A stretch of DNA of 64,000 nucleotides from Emiliania huxleyi CCMP1516. Taxonomy: Eukaryota; Haptophyta; Isochrysidales; Noelaerhabdaceae. Positions within the stretch are counted from its first letter, which is position 1, and every line of letters starts with the position of its first letter. The stretch is from the NCBI RefSeq assembly GCF_000372725.1, contig NW_005200170.1, positions 1 to 64,000 of the forward strand. Reading direction: 5' to 3'. Shown piece by piece: positions 43,929 through 53,473 of the stretch. The notes below the pieces were generated by a model that had not been told where the DNA came from, made no database searches, and was given only the letters and a program-made list of their open reading frames with translations. The position numbers were made by a program, and so were the translations under genes.

Positions 43929-45341
43929 CTTGCGTGAATGGGTAATGCGAGTTATCTTGTGTGGCTCCACCGAGTCTGCAGCGCGCCTCCGTCTTCAACG
44001 CCAACGCGGCTAAGAGCTCCGCACGCCTTCACCGTTTGCGCGGCTTTCGCTTTTTTCTGCTTGCTGCCCGAGCTGCACCACCTTGCTGTCCACGATCGTG
44101 TGTGGCGCCTCTCGACCTCTCCTCCTTCCTCTTCCTCCGCGTCTGCATGGCGCACGCTTCTAGTTTGTCGGCGCCTCTACGGCCTCACCACGGCTCGCGC
44201 GGCAAAACGAATGCATGCAACCAAGAAGAAGAGAGAGAAGCCTCTTCGCAGGCCCCCCCGACCGCGTCGAACTCATCGGCGCGGGCTCTCTCGGCTACGG
44301 GACCGGCCCCAGCTTCGGCTGAGGGCTAACAAGCTGCCGAGCCCAAATCACTGTGAGAGTCGTGATTTCTTGTTGGTCTTTAAAAATCTCTCTCTGCAAC
44401 CATGCGCGCGCAGAGGGTGGTCAGGAGGAGGGCGCGAGCGGCGTGCGCGCGGGCGTGGCCGGCAGCGTGGCGACAGCACTGGCGGCTGCTGGCTCGGCGG
44501 GCTTCCAAGGCCGGCGCTCCTTGGACCTTGCGGGCGCCGGTGGGCACCGCGGCGGCACACCCTTCCGCCACTTGGCCTGCATATACTTTTCCGGCAAACA
44601 AAAAGGAAAACAGAGCTCAGAGTGTCCCCAGCACTTTGCGTTTCCGGAAATTTCCAGGGAAAACAGAGGGTGTTTGGTGCTCCATTCTGGAAACTCGCGA
44701 GTTTCCCTGAGTCTGAGAGCTGGTCTGGGGCAAAATCTGAGGCAAAATTGAGGAAATCGGCACGATACCCAGGCGGCCGCAGGGTATTTTTCAGGTATGC
44801 CGGGGTTTTCCAGGTATACCCGCAAAATACCCGGTATTTCGCAGATTTGGCTGATTTTGGGCCGGCCCCAAACGAGCCTCAGACTCGGGTCTCGGCTCAG
44901 AGCCCGGAAATTTTGATGGTTTCCCCGGGAAAATAGAGAGGAAAAGAGAGGGTGCTGTAGAAAAAAAGAAAGAAAACAGACGGGGTGCGAGAGGAAAAGT
45001 ATATTCAGCCTAATCCGCCACATCTTTGTGGCACCCCACCCTCTCGCGCTTTCTTAAGCGCCTGAGCTCCTCCCGAGGCTGAGCTCATCCCTGCATCTCT
45101 CTCTCTGCATCTCTGCAGAATGTCCCTTGTAACGTGAGAGAGTGCGTTGTGTTCGTTTCGTATCTTGGAGCACTTGGAGTGCAGTCGGTAACCTCACATC
45201 CAGGGCCGAGGAGCTAAGAAGCGCACCCAGCGGGCCGGATGATCGGTATCGGGCTACGGGCTAGAGAGCCCTGACACCTAGGCGAGCCCTCGTTTTTCTT
45301 TTTTGGGCTGGGCGGCAGCCGTGGGCGGCAGCCGGTTGAGT
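43929..45341. other. Intergenic with repeats
   Basis: R2 copy at 44310-44400 and an R1 fragment at 45165-45245. 44600-44960 is unusually rich in GGAAATTTCC, GGGTATTTT and GGGAAAA motifs with short inverted relationships. Open frames here have no recognisable features. Confidence 0.5.
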
Positions 45342-46100
45342 ATGCAGCAGTCGCGATCCCGCCAAGTCTCGAGCCTGTGTTTGTCGCTGCGTTTGTCGCT
45401 GCACTCGGCGCTCTCCTACGCATTTGCGATCGCGGCCGTGAGCCGGCTTTGCGTGGGCTGCCTGACCGGCAGGCCTCCCTCGAGGACTGCACGGCTAGGG
45501 CTTGGCGTTCTCACGGCTAGCGTGCCGCTGACTGCGTTGCCTCAGTCGCTGCGGGCGCCCCTGCGGTGGCGGGGCGTCTTCATCACGTCGCTGTTCACTG
45601 CTCTATTCGTGTCCACCGCCCTCGCCACGCTCGATGACGAGGGCCGCTTCACGGGCCGATGGGTTTACATTGCCTGGGCAGCCTCGGCGCTGCAGTTCGG
45701 GCACCGCTGCGCACGGTACCACTTGGAGGTGGAAGATGCGGAGCGGTGTGCCGAGCGCGAGGCATTCTTTTCGATGTGCTCCTTCAGCCTCGGCCGAGGC
45801 ATCAAGCTGCCGTGCACGATCCTGAACCAGGCCTTCATGGTCCTCATCGGCGGCTGGCTCGAGAGCGCCGCCGGCCCCGACCTGCTCGTGGCGCTCGCGC
45901 TCTCCGACTTTCTGTGCGTCTTCCAGCTTTTTCTCGCGCGGCAGCGCCGCTTCCCGGCGAGCCTCTTCCTGGAGGGGGCGACGCTCATCTCGAGCACACC
46001 CGCGTCGCTGGTCTTCGCCGCGCACGGCCGCATCGCCGAGTCTGCGGTCCTGTGCGGTGGCCTGGCGGCGTGGCTGGTGGTGGGCAGGTTGTGCATGTGA
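45342..46100 (+). CDS. Multi-pass membrane protein, unknown
   Basis: 252 residues beginning MQQSRSRQVSS. Five to seven hydrophobic segments are visible (ALSYAFAIAAVSRLCVG, GVFITSLFTALFVSTALA, WVYIAWAASALQFG, DLLVALALSDFLCVFQLFLA, AVLCGGLAAWLVVG). Short polar loops contain a charged stretch with DDEGRF and VEDAERCAERE. The N-terminus is basic and Ser-rich, perhaps a transit sequence. No family is recognised. Confidence 0.6.
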   Translation: MQQSRSRQVSSLCLSLRLSLHSALSYAFAIAAVSRLCVGCLTGRPPSRTARLGLGVLTASVPLTALPQSLRAPLRWRGVFITSLFTALFVSTALATLDDEGRFTGRWVYIAWAASALQFGHRCARYHLEVEDAERCAEREAFFSMCSFSLGRGIKLPCTILNQAFMVLIGGWLESAAGPDLLVALALSDFLCVFQLFLARQRRFPASLFLEGATLISSTPASLVFAAHGRIAESAVLCGGLAAWLVVGRLCM

Positions 46101-46355
46101 TTTGTGCACGCGCGTGTGACGATTTCTCTCTCAGCAAAAAAGGTTCGCGCAGCTCCCGCAGAAGGCAGATCCCCCCTCCGGCTGCGGCTCCGCGCACGCA
46201 CATACGCGCACACGCACACGCGCCGCGCGCGCGCTCTTTTTTCTGGGGGCGTTCTAACTCCCGCTCGAACGTCGATGATGTGTACGTACCCCATGACTCT
46301 TCATACTTCGATCCCGCCAATACGCGGCTCTAAAGCCAACTCGTAAACAGAGGAA
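46101..46355. other. Short convergent intergenic region
   Basis: It contains a CACA/GCGC-rich stretch; both neighbouring genes end into it. Confidence 0.5.
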
Positions 46356-49200
46356 CTACAGCTGCCGAAACTCCTGCCGGAGCTCTTGGACCCTATCCCA
46401 GACCAGCCGGCCCAATTTGCCCTCGGCGCCCCTCGCGAGCCGAGGCGCGAGCGGCCCGAGGAGGTTCAGCAAGGACGTCTCCTCCTCCGAGTCCTCTTTT
46501 GGCTGTCGCTCGAAACTGAGGCCCACCTCGTACGCGTCCTCGTCGTCCTCGTCGGCCGTGAGGTCGTCCAGCCGCAGCCCGCCGCGAAAGGGCGCGGAGC
46601 CGTCCGACAGCCTCGCCGCCCACTCGAGCTCCACCTAAACACGGAAAGGGGTCCGTCGACAGAAAAGTGTGACGGCTTGTTCGCGAGCTCTCGAGCTCCA
46701 CCTACAAGCATAAAGGTGCCATCGGAAAAACGAAATGGCGGACGAGGCGGAAGCGCGTTAGCTCCGCCGTCAGGTCGAAATGGTGCACCCGTCTGGGCCG
46801 CGGCCGCGGGCACACGCGTACGTACGCCTCCCCTCGCACGCTGCGGACCGCGACGATGGCGAGGACCGCACCTAATCTCGGCGAACGTCGGCGAGACTCC
46901 GCGGCTCTCGGCGGGCCTCTCGGTGGATCTCGGCGGGTCTCGCGGTCTCGCGGCACCGTCCTCGTCGGCGCACGCGGTGTTCACGAGCCGCGTCTCGAGC
47001 CACGAGCGCACCCAGCTGAAGCGCTGCTCGCGCTGCTCGCCGCCGACAGAGCCGAGCGAGCTCACCGGTGGCAATGATGCTGCTGCTGCGGCGGTGCCTG
47101 CTGTGGCTGCAGCTGCGGCTGCGGCTGCGGCTGTGGCTGCTGCTGCGGCTGCGGCGTATCCCGTCGCTGCCGCTTCGACTGCTGCTCCTCCTGCTTCCGA
47201 GCCGCCGGCAGAGCCGAGCGAAGTTGCTGCGCCTTCAGCGCCGCCTGGTGCTCGCGCCGGCCGGCTCGCAGCGCTCGGCTCCGCCTTTACCAAACCGCGT
47301 CTCTGGCAGCCCGGGCGGGCTCCAACCGAGCGAAGCCTCGCTGCTTGCGCGCCGCCCTCGCCGCTGCCGCCATCGTCGCCGCTGCCGTCTCCGCTGCCGT
47401 CGCTACCGTTGTCGCCGTCGCCGCCGCGAGCGCGGCGCTGGAGAGTGCGCATCAGGACGTCGACCTGCTTGTCCCCCGGCAGGAGCATGTCTGCGGCGAG
47501 CAGGTCGTCTCGTGCGTCGCACATCCGACCGAGACGCACCAGAGCAACGGCGCGGCGGTAGTGCGCCTTTGCGCTTGCAGCGCCGCCGAGGGCGAGGGCG
47601 AGGGCCTAATCTCGGGTAATCTCGGGTGATCTCGGGTGATCTCGGGTGATCTCCCCGACGAGGGCGGAGGGCGAGGGCCGAGGTGCACGCGCCGACGGCC
47701 TCCTCCCACTCCGCCTGCTCGATCCTGGCCGCAGCCAAGTTGTTGAGGCACGCGCCGCGTAGCTACGAACGGCAGCCTCGGTCGGTCGGTCAGCGAGCTA
47801 CATCTCTACATCTCTACATCTCGGCCGCATCTCGGCCGCATCTCGGCTGCATCTCGGTTGTATCTCAGCGCACCTCGTCCAGCAGGCGGCAAGCGCCGCC
47901 GTTGAGCCACCAGCCGTCGGATCGGATGCTGGCGGCGCGGCGCGCGCCCGCCGTGTACTGCTGCGCTGCGAGGTCGAGCTTGCGCAGCCTGAGAGCGGTC
48001 GTGCCCGCCTGCTTGAGCGACGTGGCCTCGCCAACGGCCCGCACAAACGGCGCCCGGCCTCGCCGGACGTAGGCGAGGACGGCAAGGTTGGCCAGCGCGA
48101 GCGAAGTCGCCTCGCGCCACCCGTAGCCGGATGACGCCCCAGCCGCCGCCGTCGCCGCCGCCACCTCCGCCTCCGCCGCCTTCGCGCGCGCCGCTGCCAG
48201 AATGCTCTCAGCCAGCAGCCGCGAGCCGACGACGAGGGCGACGGCGACGGCCCAGCCGAGCAGCCAGATCCAAGGGAAGGGCCACAGCCATGCGAGGGCG
48301 GCGAGCCGCGGACGCCGCAAGTGCTTGCGCGCAGTGGACACGGCTGCTCGCCGCGCCGCGCCGCTGCGCACCGCGGCCGCTGCGGCGGGGGCAGCAAGAG
48401 GAGTGGGCGAGAGGAGAGGAGTGGGCGAGAGGAGAGGAGTGGGTGAGAGGAGAGGAGTGGGCGAGAGGAGAGGAGTGGGCGAGAGGAGAGGAGTGGGCGA
48501 AAGGAGAGGAGTGGGCGAGAGGAGAGGAGTGGGCGAGAGGAGAGGAGTGGGCGAGAGGAGGGGTGTAGAGAGGGGAGCGCTGTGGAGGAGCCTGCGCCGC
48601 GTGCGAGCCGCACGCTCTGGGCGGCGACAGGCTCACGGTGTTTCACCACGACGACCGAAGCAGCGTCGAGGCCCATCGCCTTCCAGTCGACTGCCCGGCC
48701 GGCACGCACCTGGCGGGGCGTGTCAGCGGGGCGTGTGTCAGTGGGGCGTGTCGTGGACGTGTGTCGTGGACGTGACGTGTCGCGTGAGTGTGTGGCGTGG
48801 ATGTATCGAGTGCACTGCGCACATCGCCGTCAATCTTGCGCCAGAGGTCGTGGCGCAGGTACGGCTCGAGCCGCCGGCTGGCGGCCGGCCACCACGGCCG
48901 GTCGGCGGCACCGGCACCGGTCGGCGCGTCGCACACCGCTGCAGGCACAGCCCACGCGCCGCGGATGTCGGCGACGCGAAGGCCTCGCTCTGCAAGTACT
49001 CGGCCCGTGCTCGGCAGCGCGTCTGATACGGCGCCGAGCACGCAGAACGAGCACCTGGCGTCGGAGAGAAAGGCTCCGGCGCGAACGATGGCCTTGGAGA
49101 CGGCCTGTGCCACCTCCTCCACCTCCTCCGTCGGGTCGGACGGCCAGAACGGGTCAGACGAGCCACCGCGACTGCCGCTCGCCGACATGCTCGCAACCAT
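46356..49200 (-). CDS. Membrane-anchored TPR-Aha1 protein (probable Hsp90 co-chaperone)
   Basis: Multi-exon gene. Supported segments are 49200-48823, 48709-48616 and from 48379 onward, ending at 46356. A novel N-terminal domain (EEVEEVAQAVSKAIVRAG) is followed by a membrane segment (WLLGWAVAVALVVG). TPR motifs follow (TTALRLRKLDLAAQQYT; NNLAAARIEQAEWEEAV; KAHYRRAVALVRLGRMCDA), then an Ala-rich linker. The C-terminal domain matches Aha1_N: FSWVRSWLETRL, then VRGEAYVRV, HHFDLT joined by splicing to VELEWAARLSDGS, and FRGGLRLDDLTADEDDEDAY. Aha1_N binds Hsp90 and stimulates its ATPase; TPRs of this type often bind the Hsp90 C-terminus. Several introns have GC donors and begin with a copy of the next exon. 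The exon join between 47900 and 47780 is unresolved. Confidence 0.78.
48397..48560. repeat. 18-bp minisatellite in an intron
   Basis: About nine copies of GAGAGGAGAGGAGTGGGC fill most of the 236-nt intron 48615-48380 of the TPR-Aha1 gene. Confidence 0.9.
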
Positions 49201-49637
49201 TACGGACCCAAGGCGAGGCAACCCGCCACAGGAAAAAGCTAGCCGCCTTACACAAGAAAATTCCGGGACCGCTCGCTGGGTGGGGTTCTTAGCTTTCCGG
49301 CCCTGGATGTGATGAGGTTGATGACCGAAGTGATCTGTGATCTGACATCTGTAAGGGTTCGCCCGCAGGCGCATGTTGTATACAACCAGGGCGAGGCGGT
49401 GCGGCCCGGTGCCGAACCTGTCGGACCTTAAGACAGCTTTGTAGACCCCTGGGCGAGGGTGGTGGAGGGGGGGGGTCCGGCGGCGGAGCAACCGGTGGAT
49501 CCGGGAGGCTCGAGCCGGGAGGCAAAGAGGCACAGGATCGGTCATATCCCCGCCCCCGTGAGAATCCGTGAGTCAGACCGCCCCGTCCTATACTATCGAT
49601 GCCCGCTGCGAGTCGTCGGGCGGCTCCGCGTGAGGAA
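49201..49637. other. Intergenic with R3 copy 2
   Basis: Repeat R3 at 49330-49470 (direct copy of 11925-12115), preceded by an R1-like fragment near 49285. No gene. Confidence 0.6.
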
Positions 49638-50492
49638 CTAACGCCCGCCCGCGGCCTCGTCCGCGAGGCGGGAGATCATCCCGCTCGAGTACTCCGGGTG
49701 AAGATCGACCACATTTCCCGTCATCATGAGCGACGCGTCACTCAGGAGGAAGCAGACCGTCGCCGCGACATCCGCCGGCCGGAGGATGCGGCCCAGCGGC
49801 TGAGAGGCGTCCGCCTGCTGCAGCCAGTCATCGCCCTTGACGCTGCGCTGCAGGGCGTCCTCGTTGTCCGTCGCGCACCAGCCCATTTCGACGCAGTTTA
49901 CCCGGATGCCGTGCGGTGCGAGCTCCGCCGCGTTGTTGCGCGTGAGTGCGGACGCGGCCGCCTTGGAGACCGAGTATGCCATCAGGAACGGCGCGCCGCC
50001 CTTGCCCGCCACCGACGAGATGTTGACGATGGAGCCGCGGATGCCTTTTTCAATCATGTGCCGCGTCGCAGCCTGCGTGATGAGGAATGGTGCTCGCGCG
50101 TTGCACGCCATCATCGCGTCCCAGTCCTCGGCGGTCGTCGAGGCCAGGTTGCCACGAGCTGTCGTCGCTGCAGCATTCACCACTCCGTCGATGGCCCCCA
50201 TCGCGGCGAGCGCCAAAGCCACCGCCTTGCCAGGACCGGTGGCGTCGGAGAGGTCCGCCTCGACGAAAAACGCTTCAAAGGGCTCTTGCACTCCAGCGGC
50301 AGCTTGAAGCCGCTCGACCGCCTTTGTGCCCCTCTCGGCGTTGCGGGCGATGACTGCCACCTTGGCGGCGCCGCAGGCCTTCAGCTGGGTCGCAATCTCG
50401 AAGCCGAGGCCTTGTGTCCCGCCAGTGATGAGGTAGTTGCGACCTCTAGCGGATAGAGTCGGTGAGGAGAGCGGCTGCGTGATCGCGACCAT
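49638..50492 (-). CDS. Short-chain dehydrogenase/reductase (SDR)
   Basis: 284 residues, single exon. A classical SDR with a Rossmann fold: cofactor-binding TGGTQGLG near the N-terminus, NAAATTARG in place of NNAG, catalytic Ser in NISSVAGKGG and the YxxxK pair in YSVSK. The segment HGIRVNCVEMGW follows, where PG is usually found. The C-terminal part (RILRPADVAATVCFLLSDAS, then GNVVDLHPEYSSG) is typical of SDR oxidoreductases acting on small alcohols/ketones or in 3-oxoacyl reduction. The substrate is unknown. No clear targeting signal. The ATG at 50492 gives the usual distance to the Gly motif. Confidence 0.9.
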   Translation of the reverse strand: MVAITQPLSSPTLSARGRNYLITGGTQGLGFEIATQLKACGAAKVAVIARNAERGTKAVERLQAAAGVQEPFEAFFVEADLSDATGPGKAVALALAAMGAIDGVVNAAATTARGNLASTTAEDWDAMMACNARAPFLITQAATRHMIEKGIRGSIVNISSVAGKGGAPFLMAYSVSKAAASALTRNNAAELAPHGIRVNCVEMGWCATDNEDALQRSVKGDDWLQQADASQPLGRILRPADVAATVCFLLSDASLMMTGNVVDLHPEYSSGMISRLADEAAGGR

Positions 50493-51471
50493 GGCCAGTG
50501 CTGCGCCTGTCTGCGCTCCTCGCTGCTCGGTGTGAAAGGAACAAGGCTGTGAACAGAGTACAACGTGCTCCACAACCCGAGGTCCCCCGAAAGAGTTCAC
50601 GGAGTCGTCTGGGGCTATCCAGCAGTGGCTGGATTTGATGAGTGTCTGTTCACACCGAGCGGCGAGGAGCGGATGCGGCTCGCCTTCGAAAAGTCGGGCA
50701 TGGCTCTACCCGCCCGCAACTTTCTCGCTAACTATTAAACACGCGCGCACCGCCGAGCCTGCGGCGGGCGCGCTGCGGCCGCACGTCTAACTCCGTCATA
50801 GTGCCACGACGTGCGGCCTAGAATTAGCACACGCGCCTCTGCTCGCAAACACTCACCCAATGAATTGTCATCACCCGTGCGTGAATGCGAGATAGGGCTA
50901 GCGGTAGGCAGCTAGCCTGTGAGGAGAGCGTCCATAGACACCTCACATGACCCCACACACGGTCTCGTCCATGCCTTGCGGCTGGCGGCGAGATTGCTAG
51001 AGGCGGAGCAAGCCTGCTCTAGGCTCACATGTTACTTCCTGTCGTCTGTTGTGTCGCGTTGTGCCCTTGTTTGTTCCTTTGGCACCTTGGAGTGCTGGGG
51101 GGGGGCGACAGGGAGGATGTGGCCCTGAGTTATGTGTACGCCAACTCAGGGTGTGTGGCAGCCAGCTGGCTGTGTGTCTTGTGCTTGTGAGCTTGTTTCT
51201 CTGTGTGTCGCTCGTGCGTGTCGTCATCATCTGTCCCGCGTCCACCCATACCGCGCTGGTGTCCAGCCAGTCCGACCGAGCCTGACTGTTCTTCATTCCT
51301 ACCTACCTACCTACTATGCGGCTATAGCAGACAGGCCATGGCGCGAGCTGAACAGCGAAGGAACATCACCCTTTTATTTTCCAACATTTCTGGCTGATGA
51401 AAAACATCCTTCGAAGATAGTGCGCCCGTCCATCGCCGGCTGGCGCCATTCCTAGTGGCAGTGCTCTAGTC
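50493..51471. other. Intergenic
   Basis: No gene is seen. A short inverted pair of CGCGCACCGCCGAGC/GCGGGCGCGC type follows ACTATTAAAC near 50745. Confidence 0.5.
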
Positions 51472-52790
51472 TAGAATTTCATCCAGCTCCTCCTCGGGCC
51501 CCTGGCAGGTGATCTTCTCGCTCTTGCAGGACCTCTTTCCGGGCTTGTAGTAGCAGAGTTTGTATTTGCCGCTGCCGGCGTTCCGCACCTAAGACAGGGC
51601 AAGGTGGATTGCTCCACACATAGCGCAGCGTCTCCTGCAACGACAAAGCTGGTGGCTCGCCGGGCGGCCCATCAGGCAACAAGGGGCAGTGCAACTCTAA
51701 AAAGTGCGCATGTGTATGGGCGGCGGCGGTGGAGAAGAGGACCCTCCGCCCAGTAAATCTTCCAGCCACCTCCCCTCCCCTCTCTCTGCAGGTGTGAGAA
51801 GCCTGAGTTCACAAGCGGTTGCGGAGGAGGAGGCGCCGTACACCATGAGCACCTTGGCGAGGAGGAGCTGGCAGAGCGAGACGCGAGGTTGCCGAGGCCG
51901 CCGTTCATGCCGAGGGCGTAGCCGGCGCGGCGGCGCGGGTAGAAGGGGTTGATGTTGGCCATCGACGAGGCGAAGGCGCCGCCGCCGACGCCCGACATCA
52001 TCGCGGCGAACACGATGACGATCGCGTAGACGTCAGCGCTCATGAGGGCGATGCCGGCCCAGAGGCACGGGATGGCGAGGCCGATGGAGGTCAGGTTGAC
52101 GACGTTACGGCTACGAATGCGAGGGGGGCGGGGGGGGGGGGGGCGCACGGCGTGGCGTCATAGTTCTTGGTCTGCCAATCGTTGAAGGCATCCTGCGTGG
52201 CTTTCTGCCAGGTGGAGCAGCACACCTTGTCGTACCAGCCTGGCTCGGAGGGCGCGGACGCGGGAGGGGCGGTGGGCGGGGGTGGGCGAGGGTGAGAGCA
52301 GGGGGGGGCGGGGTCGGGGCTGCACGCGGGCAGCCGCGAAAGCCCTCGTTGATGCCGTCGATGCTCGGGGCAAAGTCTTTTTGAAGTAGAAGACGCCGGG
52401 GTCGGCGGTGTGAGCGGCTATGCGGGTTGAGGACGAGGTGAGGAGAGGCAGCAGGTGCTACGTAGGGTGAGAGGGAGGTCCGGGCGAGTCAGGTCTCCAC
52501 CTTGAATCTTGGTCGTGATGACGGACCACCCGAAGACGCCAACGCGGGGCGCGGGCGTGCAGCGGCAAGCCCCATGCGGGACGGGGCGAGGGCGGCGGCG
52601 GGCTCAGGGTGGGGACTCCGCACACATGAGCCAGACGGCAAAGCCCATGAGGAGGTTCGGGACGGAGGCCCAGAGGTTGCGCGTGGCGATGTTGAGGCCC
52701 TCCTTTTCGTAAAACTCCTTGTCTTCGATGTCCCACTCCTGTTGTTCATCGGGAGAGGGCGTGTCGAGTCCGCGATGAAATTAGACATTC
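51472..52790 (-). pseudogene. Broken NarK/NRT2-type nitrate/nitrite transporter
   Basis: Two NNP-family hallmarks are clear: IEDKEFYEKEG then IATRNLWASVPNLLMGFAVW (first helix), and GGGAFASSMANINPFYP with ALGMNGGLGN (nitrate signature region). The reading frame is broken by apparent single-base changes near 52745, 52385 and 51890. One intron acceptor at 52531-52530 reads GG where AG is required to give VWLM-WSVITTKIQ. The second membrane bundle is missing. A last exon-like piece (51472-51590) ends in EEELDEIL. It is either a decaying duplicate or a real gene damaged by sequencing errors; intact neighbours make the first more likely. Confidence 0.7.
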
Positions 52791-53473
52791 TTATCTTTTT
52801 TGCCCCCCTCCGAGACTGGAGACAGAACCCAGAGATACATACGTCAAAGGGACTGCCCCCCGCCCCCGCTTGCCCTGCCTGCGCAGGATAGCGTGCCCCG
52901 ATAACGGCGACACTTAGCGAGGGTCACTGCGCAAGGAGAGAGGGTGCGAAGCCTTTTCTTTTTGTCCTGCTCTCGGGGGAATGTTCTCTCGGTGCCCATG
53001 GCCTTCTGAGGTTTCGTACTAATGACGTCCTTCTTGGCACTTCGGGCGTCGGATGTGCGTATCTGTGGTGCTAATTCCCCCGGTATGCTATAGGTTTCCC
53101 GAACCGATCCTCCTCTCTATCTCGCTTGCCTCCCTTCCCTTCGATAACCCCGAGTGGCCTCCGGTTCGAGCTCGGCAAGTTGACCCTCTTGTATATTTTT
53201 TCACACCTGAGCGGGCTCAATTTTGCTCTAGGTGCCTCCTACGGATTCGAACCCACTGTTTTTCGGCCAGGCGGCCGGTGCGTTGGTCGTTCTCGTCATG
53301 TGCATCACGGCCTCGTGCAGCCGCTGCTGTGCCAGTCCGGATCAGCCGCGTCGATGTCCTGCGCTGACGAGCCGACGCTGGGGCAAAGCAGTGATTCCTC
53401 TTTGAGAGAGCCTTCGCTCTCCTGACTCCTCTTTCTCTCTCTTGCCGATACTAGCGCGGCATGAAGACCCGCA
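52791..53473. other. Intergenic
   Basis: No gene is seen. A TTCGAACCC-like box at 53246 does not belong to a foldable tRNA. Confidence 0.5.

Noticed and set aside
53225-53330. Second tRNA-like box (TGGGTTCGAATCCG, minus strand)
   Set aside because: The flanking bases cannot form a T stem or an acceptor stem.
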